Shown here: piece by piece, positions 8,733-16,631 of the stretch
How positions within the stretch are numbered: the stretch's first letter is position 1
Layout: each line of letters starts with the position of its first letter
Source: SIRX01 sp965213905
GTDB taxonomy: Bacteria > Actinomycetota > Rubrobacteria > Rubrobacterales > Rubrobacteraceae
Length of the DNA stretch: 64,000 nt
Assembly (NCBI GenBank): GCA_965213905.1
Contig: OZ243922.1
Location: 1,364,001 to 1,428,000 of the forward strand
Direction: 5' to 3'
Made by a program: the position numbers and the translations under genes
Notes under the pieces: generated by a model
Databases searched by the model: none
Told to the model about the DNA's origin: nothing
What the model saw: the letters and a program-made list of their open reading frames with translations, nothing else

Positions 8733-10031
8733 GTGGATCTCCTTCTACGCAACGCCCGGCTGGTAGATGGCCGGCTCGTGGACTTGGCTATAGAGAGCGG
8801 CGTCTTCCGCCGCGTCGGCCCGGACCTAGACCAGGACGCGGAGACGGAGCTCGACGCCGGAGGCCGTCTCGTAACGCCGCCGCTGGTAGACAGTCACGTT
8901 CATCTGGACGCGGCCCTCACCGTCGGAGACCCGGCCTTCAACGAAAGTGGGACGCTCCAGGAGGGGATACAGCTCTGGGGCGAACGAAAGAAAACCCTTA
9001 CGAAAGAGGACATCAAGCGCCGGGCGCTGAAGGCAATAAAGTGGGAGGTAGCCCAGGGCACGCTCTTTATCCGGAGCCACGTAGATGTCTGCGACGAAAA
9101 CCTCACCGCCCTGCGGGCCCTGATCGAGCTGCGCGACGAAGTCCGCGACCTGTGCGAACTCCAACTCGTCGCCTTCCCCCAAGACGGAATCTTCTCTTCC
9201 CCCGAAACCCCAGGACTAATGGAGAGATCCCTGATCCTGGGGGCGGACGTAGTCGGCGGCATACCCCACCACGAGTTTACCCGCGAGCTGGGAGAGCGCG
9301 ACGTTCATCTGGCCTTCGAGCTGGCCCGCAAACACAACCGCCCCATAGACTGCCACACCGATGAAACCGACGACCCGAACTCGCGCTTTACGGAGGTCAT
9401 GGCCGCGAACGCCATCAGCGATGACTTATATGGACGGGTTACCGCCAGCCACTGTACGGCGATGCACTCCTACGACAACGCTTACGCCTTCAAGCTGCTG
9501 GGACTACTAGCTCGCAGTGGCATCAACGTCGTCGCCAACCCGTTCGACAACATCATCTTGCAGGGCCGGGCCGACACGTATCCCAAGCGCCGGGGCATGG
9601 CGCGGGTAAAGGAGTTGCTCGGGGCGGGGGTAAACGTCTCGCTCGGTCACGACTCGATCATGGACCCTTGGTATCCGCTCGGGCGGGGAGACATGCTGGG
9701 CGCGGCGAGTATGGCCCTGCACGTACTACAGATGAGCGGTAAAGACGAGATAGACGAGGTCTTCGGACTCGTCACGCATCGGGCCGCCAGAACCCTGGGC
9801 GTCGAAGACCGCTACGGCATCGAAGAAGGTAAACCCGCGAACCTGGTCGTCTTCGACGCCCCGGATCGCTTCGAGACCTTGCGTCAGACTCCGGCCCGGC
9901 TATACGTCATAAAAGACGGCGCGGTAGTCGCCAGCACGCAGCCCGCCCGCTCTCGAATATGGCGCGGCGAAAAGCCGGAAGATGTGAGCTTCTTCCGCGA
10001 AGACAGCGTCGAACTCTACCCCGGCGAATAG
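8733..10031 (+). CDS. codA: Cytosine deaminase
   Basis: Amidohydrolase-fold deaminase of 432 residues converting cytosine to uracil and ammonia. All catalytic and metal positions of the E. coli enzyme appear at a constant offset of six: His55 and His57 (DSHVHLD), His208 and Glu211 (CHTDETDD), His240 (TASHCTAMH) and Asp307 (LGHDSIMDPWYPLG). The GTG start at 8733 lies five bases after the permease stop, so the pair is a codBA-type operon. The ribosome site is weak, suggesting coupling to the permease. The uracil produced could feed the divergent hydA operon. Confidence 0.93.
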   Translation: MDLLLRNARLVDGRLVDLAIESGVFRRVGPDLDQDAETELDAGGRLVTPPLVDSHVHLDAALTVGDPAFNESGTLQEGIQLWGERKKTLTKEDIKRRALKAIKWEVAQGTLFIRSHVDVCDENLTALRALIELRDEVRDLCELQLVAFPQDGIFSSPETPGLMERSLILGADVVGGIPHHEFTRELGERDVHLAFELARKHNRPIDCHTDETDDPNSRFTEVMAANAISDDLYGRVTASHCTAMHSYDNAYAFKLLGLLARSGINVVANPFDNIILQGRADTYPKRRGMARVKELLGAGVNVSLGHDSIMDPWYPLGRGDMLGAASMALHVLQMSGKDEIDEVFGLVTHRAARTLGVEDRYGIEEGKPANLVVFDAPDRFETLRQTPARLYVIKDGAVVASTQPARSRIWRGEKPEDVSFFREDSVELYPGE

Positions 10032-10122
10032 CCTTCCTACCTACCAAGTACAGAGCAAAAGCCGTGCTGCGCCCCAGCCCCCGGCATGCTGAGACGCAGC
10101 GGTTTCGACTTTCAGGTTTGCA

Positions 10123-10914
10123 TCAGGTCATCTTCGCCATGCCACCGTCTATGGCGTAATCCGACCCGGTGACGGCGCCGGACTTTTCGGAGGCGAGAAA
10201 TAACACGGTAGAAGCAACTTCTTCCGGTGAGATCATACGACCCAAAGTAAGACCGAACTGTTCGGGCAAAGCGTCGAGGAAATTTCCGAGTTCCATACCC
10301 ATAGCCTTTGCCATCTGATCCCCGGCTCCCCCTTCGTCCTCGAAAAGCGGAGTCCGCACCGGTCCCGGAGAAACCGCATTGACCCGTACTCCTTGAGGAC
10401 TGAACTCCTCCGACAGAGCCTTGGACAAATTGCTCATGGCCGCCTTGGAGGCCGCGTAATCCACCACCGGAGGCTGGGCGAGCCGGGCGTTAATGGACGA
10501 AACGTTGACGATCGCGCCGCTACGGTCGAGAAGATGCGGTAGCGCCGCCCGCGAAGCCCGCACGGCGCTCATAAAATTGAACTCCAGCGTACCGAGCCAA
10601 TCCTCGTCCGTAACCGACAAGAAACCTTCCATCCGCGGCTCGGCGCCACCGACGTTGTTGACCAACACATCCACCCCGCCGAACTCCTCCACCGCCCGTG
10701 CAACCAACTTTCCCGGCCCCTCAGCCGTATTCAAATCCACGGAAACCGGCACGACTGGATACCTGCCGGCCAACTCCTCCAGAGCCTCTTCCGGACGCCG
10801 GCTACCGGCAACTACCTTAGCCCCCTCTTCCGCAAATGCCCTTGCTACCGCCAGTCCGATGCCCTTGCTCGCCCCTGTAACGACCACAACCTTGCCCTCA
10901 AAACCAAAATCCAC
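10123..10914 (-). CDS. SDR-family NAD(P)-dependent oxidoreductase
   Basis: Classical short-chain dehydrogenase of 263 residues. The Rossmann motif VTGASKGIGLAVA is near the N-terminus, followed by VLVNNVGG, the Ser region VNVSSINA, catalytic YAASKAAMSNL (YxxxK), and RVNAVSPGPVRTPLF. The longer frame reaches an ATG at 10932, but AAGGAGG (10923-10929) lies within it, eight bases before GTG 10914, so the GTG is preferred. The gene is divergent from an HxlR regulator, and its promoter lies between two arms of a perfect inverted repeat. The substrate is unknown. Confidence 0.87.
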   Translation of the reverse strand: MDFGFEGKVVVVTGASKGIGLAVARAFAEEGAKVVAGSRRPEEALEELAGRYPVVPVSVDLNTAEGPGKLVARAVEEFGGVDVLVNNVGGAEPRMEGFLSVTDEDWLGTLEFNFMSAVRASRAALPHLLDRSGAIVNVSSINARLAQPPVVDYAASKAAMSNLSKALSEEFSPQGVRVNAVSPGPVRTPLFEDEGGAGDQMAKAMGMELGNFLDALPEQFGLTLGRMISPEEVASTVLFLASEKSGAVTGSDYAIDGGMAKMT

Positions 10915-10971
10915 TTCCAAAACCTCCTTCATCTCAAATGGATCGGCTAAAACCAATCCTTACTTACTCAA

Positions 10972-11019
10972 CGTAAGCGACTATACCAGAATTATCTTAC
11001 TAATGTCAAGTCGCTTACG
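10972..11019. promoter_or_regulatory. SDR promoter flanked by 11-bp operator arms
   Basis: For the minus-strand SDR gene, -35 TTGACA (complement of 11004-11009) and -10 TATAGT (complement of 10980-10985) are 18 bp apart. CGTAAGCGACT (10972-10982) and AGTCGCTTACG (11009-11019) are perfect inverted 11-mers, one overlapping each promoter box. A protein bound at both arms would block RNA polymerase. The adjacent HxlR protein is the obvious candidate. Confidence 0.75.
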
Positions 11020-11037
11020 AAAGGTTAGAATGTAGCC

Positions 11038-11391
11038 ATGAGCACTACACAGGGAAAAAGGATGCGGCCGGATACCGTTTGTCCGTATTATCATCGGGCG
11101 GTCGAGTTGATCGGGCGCCGGTGGACCGGCGTCGTGCTGTCGGCTTTGCTTGACGGGTCCACGCGGTTCTCAGAACTTCGGGATGCCATCCCGGATATCA
11201 GCGACCGGATGCTCTCGGAGCGGCTAAAAGAGCTAGAGGCAGACGGCATCTTGGAGCGGATGGTAATTCCGGAAACGCCCGTAAGGGTCGAGTATCGTCC
11301 CACCGAGAAAGGCCGCTCGTTACAGGGTGTGGTTGATGCGATCAGCGACTGGGCCAGCGAGTGGGTCGCCGGGTCAGGAGATTCCTGCTAG
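11038..11391 (+). CDS. HxlR-family transcriptional regulator
   Basis: Winged-helix DNA-binding protein of 117 residues, standard for the HxlR family. The N-terminal CPYYHRAVELIGRRWTGVVL carries the family cysteine and helix 1; RFSELRDAIPDISDRMLSERL is the recognition-helix region; the wing VRVEYRPTEKG follows. It is divergent from an SDR gene and shares with it a 122-bp intergenic region containing a perfect inverted repeat, so autoregulation and SDR control are likely. HxlR proteins often sense reactive aldehydes or quinones through a cysteine. The signal here is unknown. Confidence 0.9.
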   Translation: MSTTQGKRMRPDTVCPYYHRAVELIGRRWTGVVLSALLDGSTRFSELRDAIPDISDRMLSERLKELEADGILERMVIPETPVRVEYRPTEKGRSLQGVVDAISDWASEWVAGSGDSC

Positions 11392-12317
11392 ACGGCCAGG
11401 GAAGACGGTTTCGCCGAAACCCTTAGCGTCTCGCGGGCAACATCGCAGAATACCTCTGCGGCGGGCGAGAGCCACCGTTCTTTGTGACGGACCATCTGCG
11501 TGACGACCTCGAAGTCTTCCAGGCCGGTCCAGTGCAACACTGTTAGTGAGCCTGCTTCCACGTCTTTCTCCGCGACTACGGCGGGCAGGACGGCGACGCC
11601 CATTCCGGCGATGGCACACTGTTTGATGGCCTCTACGCCCGAGAACTCCAGCAGCGTCCCGGGATGTACCCCGTCTCGCGCCAGCGCGTTCAGGAACATC
11701 GCGCGGTAGCTGCAACCCGAGCCGGTGAGCAGAAGCGTCTCGCCCCGGAAGTCCAAAGATCGTACCGGAGAGGATTCGGCCAGCGGATGATCCTGGGCCG
11801 TCACCAGCCACACCGGCTCCTCCACCAGCGGCTCGACCGTCAGGTCTCCTGCCCGTACGGGCTCGTCCAGCACGAAGGCCACATCCGCTTTGCCTTCGCC
11901 CAGGTCGCGCACCGTGTCGCCGCAGAAAGTGCCCACCGGCACCGGACGCACTAGCACCCGGACCTGCGGATAGAGCTCCCGGAAGCGGCTGAGCACCCGC
12001 GGCAGCCGGTAGGTACAATGCGTCTCCGCCGCGCTGATAGTAACGGTCCCGGCCGGCTCGCCGTTCGCCGAGACAGCCGCGCGGGTTTCCTCTTCTAGTT
12101 CCAACATTTTCTCCGCGTAGCCGAGCAGCCGCCTTCCGGCGTCCGTCAACGTAACCCGACGTCCGATCCGGTCAAAGAGCGGCACGCCAAGCTCTTTTTC
12201 TAGAGTCTGAATCTGGGCCGTAACGCTAGATTGCACGTATCCGAGCTCACCCGCCGCCCGAGTAAAGCTCAAGTTCTCCGCCACCGCCCGAAACGTCTTG
12301 AGCTGCCGCAACTCCAC
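11388..12317 (-). CDS. LysR-family transcriptional regulator
   Basis: A 309-residue LysR-type regulator. The N-terminal winged helix has NLSFTRAAGELGYVQSSVTA and VPLFDRIGRRVTLTDAG. The C-terminal periplasmic-binding-like effector domain starts near residue 90 (VTISAAETHCTYRLP). The frame extends to GTG 12329, but GTG 12317 (VELRQLKTF) gives the normal family N-terminus and is preceded by AGGTGG. It is divergent from the enolase-superfamily/tautomerase/MFS operon, which it probably controls. An ATCGTC-TTA-GACGAT box sits just upstream of its own start. Its 3' end overlaps the HxlR stop by four bases. Confidence 0.9.
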   Translation of the reverse strand: MELRQLKTFRAVAENLSFTRAAGELGYVQSSVTAQIQTLEKELGVPLFDRIGRRVTLTDAGRRLLGYAEKMLELEEETRAAVSANGEPAGTVTISAAETHCTYRLPRVLSRFRELYPQVRVLVRPVPVGTFCGDTVRDLGEGKADVAFVLDEPVRAGDLTVEPLVEEPVWLVTAQDHPLAESSPVRSLDFRGETLLLTGSGCSYRAMFLNALARDGVHPGTLLEFSGVEAIKQCAIAGMGVAVLPAVVAEKDVEAGSLTVLHWTGLEDFEVVTQMVRHKERWLSPAAEVFCDVARETLRVSAKPSSLAV

Positions 12318-12331
12318 GCCACACACCACCT

Positions 12332-12346
12332 ATCGTCTTAGACGAT
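12332..12346. promoter_or_regulatory. LysR box-like inverted repeat
   Basis: ATCGTC-TTA-GACGAT is a perfect inverted repeat that fits the T-N11-A consensus of LysR-type regulators, 15 bp upstream of the LysR start in the divergent intergenic region. Confidence 0.6.
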
Positions 12347-12440
12347 CTATTGCATCAACAACTTTCATTGGACACGATTTTAAAGCACGGTTAGTATCGA
12401 GGTCGACAGCAACGAGGCTCAAGACAGGTGAGGTAGGAGC

Positions 12441-13547
12441 ATGGTCGAGGTAAGAGAGAAGCTTACTGTTGGGAATCTGGAGGTTCGCGCCGTAGTCGTT
12501 CCCTTCAAGCGACCTCTGGCTACGAAGGTTGGCTACTTCTCGGAGTGGCCTCTGATCCTGTTAGACCTTCATACTGAGCAGGGAATCACCGGACGAGGTT
12601 ATCTGGCTCCCTACATAAAGCGGTCCGTAGCATACATCGTTCCGGCGCTACAGGATCTCGCAGAACTTATGACAGGACAGGAGATTGCCCCCGTCCAGAC
12701 CTACCAGAAGACCCGCGCATCGCTGGGGTTGGTGGGCTACCAGGGGATCTCGACAATAGCCGTCGCCGGGCTCGATATGGCGTGCTGGGATGCGCTCGCC
12801 AAAGCAGCCGGCGTCCCGCTGGTCACGCTCCTAGGCGGGAGCATAGAGCCGGTAAAAGCTTACAACAGCAACGGTCTCGGCCTCATATCCCCGGAAAAGG
12901 TGGCTGAGGAAGCCCTGGAGCTTATAGAAGAGGGAGGTTTCAAGGCGCTCAAGGTCCGGGTCGGGCGGGACACCCTGGCCGAAGATATCGAAGCGGTTCG
13001 TAACGTTCGAGAAGTCGTTGGCGACGGGGTAATTCTCGTTTGCGACTTCAATCAGGGTCTCTCTTTGGGAGAAGCGCTGCAACGATGTCGAGCCCTCGAT
13101 GAAGAGGGTGTGTACTGGATCGAGGAGCCCATAGATTACGATGATTTGGAGGGAAACGCCAAGCTCGCCCGCAAAACGGCGACCCAGATCCAGATCGGGG
13201 AGAACTTCTACGGTCCGCGGGCAATGTACGAGTCGATCAAGGCCGGCGCCTGCGACTACGTGATGCCCGACCTCATGCGGATCGGCGGCGTCACCGGCTG
13301 GTTGCGGGCATCAGCTATCGCCTCGGCAGCCGGCATCGACATGTCTACCCACCTCTACCCCGAGATCTCCAGCCACCTCATGCGCGTAACGCCCACGGCC
13401 CACTGGCTAGAGTGGCAAGACTGGGCGCACCGGATCCTGGCCGAACCGTTCGACGTTAAGGACGGGTACATACACATCCGTAACGCTCCCGGAAACGGCC
13501 TGGAATGGCACGAAGACGCAGTTTCGCACTACAGTTTCGAAGCATAA
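12441..13547 (+). CDS. Enolase-superfamily enzyme, mandelate-racemase-like
   Basis: A 368-residue member of the mandelate racemase subgroup. Metal ligands align as Asp202 (CDFNQ), Glu228 (WIEEP) and Glu254 (IGENFYG). The His/Asp dyad is Asp277 (MPDLMRIGG) and His304 (STHLYPE), and Glu324 lies in HWLEW. The block HLYPEISSHL...TPTAHWLE is very close to P. putida mandelate racemase as I recall it. The KxK motif, however, reads K171-V-R173, so the position of the racemase Lys166 base is arginine. This suggests a dehydratase, a one-base reaction or altered specificity. It is first in an operon with a tautomerase and an MFS transporter, opposite LysR. Confidence 0.85.
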   Translation: MVEVREKLTVGNLEVRAVVVPFKRPLATKVGYFSEWPLILLDLHTEQGITGRGYLAPYIKRSVAYIVPALQDLAELMTGQEIAPVQTYQKTRASLGLVGYQGISTIAVAGLDMACWDALAKAAGVPLVTLLGGSIEPVKAYNSNGLGLISPEKVAEEALELIEEGGFKALKVRVGRDTLAEDIEAVRNVREVVGDGVILVCDFNQGLSLGEALQRCRALDEEGVYWIEEPIDYDDLEGNAKLARKTATQIQIGENFYGPRAMYESIKAGACDYVMPDLMRIGGVTGWLRASAIASAAGIDMSTHLYPEISSHLMRVTPTAHWLEWQDWAHRILAEPFDVKDGYIHIRNAPGNGLEWHEDAVSHYSFEA

Positions 13548-13567
13548 ACTCAAAAGAGGAGCGATAG

Positions 13568-13951
13568 ATGCCGTTAGCACGCATAGACCTGATGGAAGGC
13601 AAAAGTTCCGAGTATAAGAGGGCTCTTGCGGATGGCGTCTACCGAGCACTCGTGGAAGCGGTCGGCGCGCCGGAAGGAGACCAGTTCGCGGTAGTTTCCG
13701 AGCACGGGCCGGGTAACCTGGTCTACAGTCCGGATTACCTCGGTGTGGAGCGAACTGATGAGGTGGTTTTCGTCCAGATTACGTTGAACGAAGGCCGTCC
13801 GGTCGAGAAGAAGAAAGCCCTGTACGCGAAGATCGTCGAGCTGTTCGCGGAAGACCCGGGCGCGCGGCCGGAGGACGTGGTGATCAACCTGGTCGAAGTC
13901 GAGAAGGCCAACTGGTCCTATGGTAGTGGGGAGGCCCAGTACGTATCCTGA
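13568..13951 (+). CDS. Tautomerase-superfamily protein, malonate semialdehyde decarboxylase-like
   Basis: A 127-residue protein starting MPLARIDL, so Met removal would expose the catalytic Pro1 of this superfamily. Overall pattern (EAVGAPEGDQF, VSEHGPGNLVY, NLVEVEKANWSYG) parallels malonate semialdehyde decarboxylase of 3-chloroacrylate degraders, including the Trp-Ser-x-Gly near the C-terminus. Of the two active-site arginines in that enzyme only one appears to align (NEGRP). AGAGGAG lies before the ATG. It sits 20 bp behind the racemase-like gene and 18 bp before the MFS gene. The reaction is inferred, not shown. Confidence 0.8.
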   Translation: MPLARIDLMEGKSSEYKRALADGVYRALVEAVGAPEGDQFAVVSEHGPGNLVYSPDYLGVERTDEVVFVQITLNEGRPVEKKKALYAKIVELFAEDPGARPEDVVINLVEVEKANWSYGSGEAQYVS

Positions 13952-13969
13952 GCAGATGGACACAGTTGG

Positions 13970-15211
13970 ATGAGCGAGACAGGGGGCAATAAGCCTCTCG
14001 CGTGGTGGCAGGCTCCGGTGGTGATATTGGCCGCCGGGTGCCTTATAGCCCTGATCACCTACGGCCTCCGCACGAGCTTCGGACTCTTCCTGGACCCGCT
14101 CTCCGATGGGCGTGGCTGGGGACGGGAGGTCTTCGCTTTGTCGCTGGCGATCCAGAACCTCGTGTGGGGTCTCGGCCAACCGGCCGCCGGGGCCATCGCC
14201 GACCGTTACGGCTCGGGACGGGTGCTGGCGCTCGGCGGGCTGGTCTACGCCTTGGGCGTTGCGCTTATGGCGGTGAGCGCGACGCCGCTTGCGCTGCACC
14301 TGACCGCGGGCGTGTTGGTCGGGATCGGGCTTTCGGGCGGTTCGTTTACCATCGTGATCGCCGCCCTCGGACGCCTGATGCCCCCGGACCGCCGTTCCTG
14401 GGCGATGGGGATGGCGACCGCGGCGGGTTCTCTCGGACAGTTCTTGTTCGCCCCGCTCGGACAGGTGTTTATCTCGGGTTACGGTTGGGTGACGGCCCTA
14501 CTATTTCTGGCTACCTTCGCCGCCATCGTGCCGGTACTGGCCGCCGCGCTCCGGGGTGGCGCCGCCCCTGAGGAAGATGGACCGTCGCTCTCGTTGCGCC
14601 AGGCTACCACGGCCGCGTTCGGCCATGGTAGCTATCTTTTGCTCGTGTCGGGATTCTTTGTCTGTGGTTTTCACGTGGCGTTTATAACGACCCATTTACC
14701 GCCGTACCTCACGGACAGCGGGGTGGGCCCGCTGATCGCGGCGTGGTCGCTGGCGCTTATAGGACTTTTCAACGTCGTGGGGTCTTACGCATCGGGTGTG
14801 CTCGGCGGGCGTGGGAGCAAGCGCCGGCTGCTCTCCGGGATCTACCTGTCCCGCGCCGTAGTGTTGGTACTCTTTATCGTGCTGCCGAAGAGCCCGGCGG
14901 TCGTCCTGACCTTTGCCGCGGCGATGGGCATACTCTGGCTCTCGACCGTCCCACTAACCTCCGGGCTCGTGGCCGTAATGTTCGGAACCCAGTATCTGGG
15001 GACGCTCTTCGGGTTCGTTTTTCTAAGCCACCAGTTGGGGGCTTTCCTCGGCGTCTGGCTCGGCGGTCTCGCCTACGCGCAGACCGGGAGCTACGACCCG
15101 GTCTGGTGGGCCGGGGTCGTGCTGGCCCTGGTCGCCACCGCCCTCCACCGGCCCATAGCCGAACGCCGCGCCCCCAGCTTCGTCAGGCCGCAACCGGAGC
15201 CAGGCTCGTAG
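13970..15211 (+). CDS. MFS transporter
   Basis: Twelve-helix major facilitator of 413 residues. The loop after helix 2 has GAIADRYGSGRVLALGG, the family A-type signature, and the C-terminal half has repeats such as GFVFLSHQLGAFLGVWLGG typical of the monocarboxylate/oxalate-formate type (YbfB/NarK-like MCT group). It is third in the LysR-facing operon and probably imports the acid handled by the enolase-superfamily enzyme. Substrate identity is unknown. Confidence 0.88.
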   Translation: MSETGGNKPLAWWQAPVVILAAGCLIALITYGLRTSFGLFLDPLSDGRGWGREVFALSLAIQNLVWGLGQPAAGAIADRYGSGRVLALGGLVYALGVALMAVSATPLALHLTAGVLVGIGLSGGSFTIVIAALGRLMPPDRRSWAMGMATAAGSLGQFLFAPLGQVFISGYGWVTALLFLATFAAIVPVLAAALRGGAAPEEDGPSLSLRQATTAAFGHGSYLLLVSGFFVCGFHVAFITTHLPPYLTDSGVGPLIAAWSLALIGLFNVVGSYASGVLGGRGSKRRLLSGIYLSRAVVLVLFIVLPKSPAVVLTFAAAMGILWLSTVPLTSGLVAVMFGTQYLGTLFGFVFLSHQLGAFLGVWLGGLAYAQTGSYDPVWWAGVVLALVATALHRPIAERRAPSFVRPQPEPGS

Positions 15212-15277
15212 GCCCTTCGCCAGAACAACGGTGCTATGATTCGCCAGCAGGGAAATCGAAAGAAAGGCAGCGTTCAT

Positions 15278-15532
15278 ATGCCCGAAAAAAGCAGCCCGAC
15301 GGGCGGATATCAACCGCTGGCGAGGCCTGTAAGCGACGGAGCGCTCGCCAAAACGGTTAGCGGGGAGCAGGAAGAGGAGACCACTCGCGAAGAGGAAGCG
15401 CAGCCTTCAGAAGTCGCATCTTCCGAGGAGCAAGAGTTCTCGCAGGCAGAGGGCGAGCAGGAATATCGAGGAGCAGGAGAGGAAGATAAAGGCCTGCTAG
15501 ATAAGATCAAGGACAAGCTCACCGGCGACTAG
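15278..15532 (+). CDS. Small acidic disordered protein with dehydrin K-segment-like tail
   Basis: An 84-residue, Glu-rich (EEETTREEE, SSEEQEFSQAEGEQE), Gly/Pro-containing protein with no hydrophobic core, expected to be disordered. The last 16 residues include EDKGLLDKIKDKLTG, which matches the plant dehydrin K-segment consensus (EKKGIMDKIKEKLPG) at 10 of 15 positions, with conservative changes at most others. The ATG at 15278 follows GAAAGAAAGG. The frame is open further upstream, but that extension has no ribosome site. The stop overlaps the convergent FAD gene by 14 bases. The role is unknown; a hydration/desiccation-protective function is an inference from the tail only. Confidence 0.75.
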   Translation: MPEKSSPTGGYQPLARPVSDGALAKTVSGEQEEETTREEEAQPSEVASSEEQEFSQAEGEQEYRGAGEEDKGLLDKIKDKLTGD

Positions 15533-16628
15533 GCGCGAAGCGGTCCGGCCGGAAAGGTAAGATCAGGGGGTCTATCTCGCCGGTGAGTACCTCCCGCGCC
15601 AGCAGCCGCCCGATGAGCGGCCCAAGCGTCACGCCGCTATGGGTTACCGCCTCGTAGTAACCGGGTAAATCCGCGACGCCCCCGACACAGGAAAGACCAT
15701 CCGCCGGTACGGGTCGCGTGCCGGACCTTATCTCTTCGATGTTGGCGTTCGTCAACGCCGGAATGATCTCCCGCGCCCGGCCGAGCAGTTCTCCGGCGAG
15801 GGACATTCCGCCTTCTTCGGCGAGCCTCTCGTCCATCAAGGTGTGGTGCAGCAGCACGTGTCCCGGCCCGTCAGGCCGCAGGTTGATGTGTGGAGTGTGG
15901 AGCAACCGCCCGAGCAGTCCGCGTTCCGCCGCCACGCGAACCAGCAGGCCGTCTTTGGACTTCAGGGGCAACTCGCGGCCCACCAGTCCGGCGACGGCGC
16001 CCGCAGCCGGGCCTGCGGCGTTCACCACCGCGTCTACCGGGATAAGCCCCCCGTCCTCCCCGCCCGTGGCCCTCACCCCCGACACCCATCCGGCATCCAT
16101 CTCTATACCCACGGCGCGGACCCCGGTTTGCACCACGGTTCCTTCCCCGGCCGATTTTTTCAGCAGTAGCTTGGTGAGGCGCGGCGCCTCGACCCACGCT
16201 TCGCCCGGAAAGAACGCGACCGGGGCGTCGGGAGCCGGGAAGGTTGCGTGCGGTTCCAGCTCTTTTTGCACCCGAGAGGCGGTCAGCCAATCGGCGGCGT
16301 AGCCCCAGGAACGGAGGCGTTCGACGCGGTGGTCCAACTCTTCCAGATCCTCGTCTTCGGCCCGGATCAGGTTCCCGCTCCGATGCAACCCCGGTGCGCC
16401 GCCGGGCAATTCCTCGGCCAACCGGAAGTGTTCTTCCATGCCGGCCCGGTTCAGCTCGAAGTATTCCCTGGGCGTCTTGTTGTTGGCGTTTACCCAGGCG
16501 AAGCTGGCGGACGTCGTCCCGGAGGCCGGCTCAGCCCGGTCTATAAGTACGACCTGCGCCCCACCCTGAGACAGCCGGGACGCAACCGAGGCGCCCACTA
16601 TCCCGGCACCGATAATCGCTACCCGCAT
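15519..16628 (-). CDS. FAD-dependent amine/D-amino-acid oxidoreductase (DAO family)
   Basis: A 369-residue flavoprotein of the DAO/glycine oxidase fold. The N-terminal dinucleotide-binding motif is VAIIGAGIVGASVASRL with the FAD-ribose acid in VVLIDRAEP. The central PVDAVVNAAGPAAG and the C-terminal SGTRPVPADGLSCVG and THSGVTLGPLIGRLLA segments are characteristic. It likely oxidises an amino or imino acid, transferring electrons to O2 or a quinone. The substrate is not recognisable. It heads a minus-strand run with the deazaflavin-like protein and MOSC genes. Confidence 0.87.
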   Translation of the reverse strand: MRVAIIGAGIVGASVASRLSQGGAQVVLIDRAEPASGTTSASFAWVNANNKTPREYFELNRAGMEEHFRLAEELPGGAPGLHRSGNLIRAEDEDLEELDHRVERLRSWGYAADWLTASRVQKELEPHATFPAPDAPVAFFPGEAWVEAPRLTKLLLKKSAGEGTVVQTGVRAVGIEMDAGWVSGVRATGGEDGGLIPVDAVVNAAGPAAGAVAGLVGRELPLKSKDGLLVRVAAERGLLGRLLHTPHINLRPDGPGHVLLHHTLMDERLAEEGGMSLAGELLGRAREIIPALTNANIEEIRSGTRPVPADGLSCVGGVADLPGYYEAVTHSGVTLGPLIGRLLAREVLTGEIDPLILPFRPDRFAPSRR

Positions 16629-16631
16629 CGT

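Noticed and set aside
1..10031. Allantoin/ureide degradation as the main reading of the hydA operon
   Set aside because: The amidohydrolase has dihydropyrimidinase motifs, and the neighbours include cytosine deaminase and a beta-amino-acid-type transaminase. No allantoicase, ureidoglycolate or glyoxylate genes are seen. Still possible for the permease alone.
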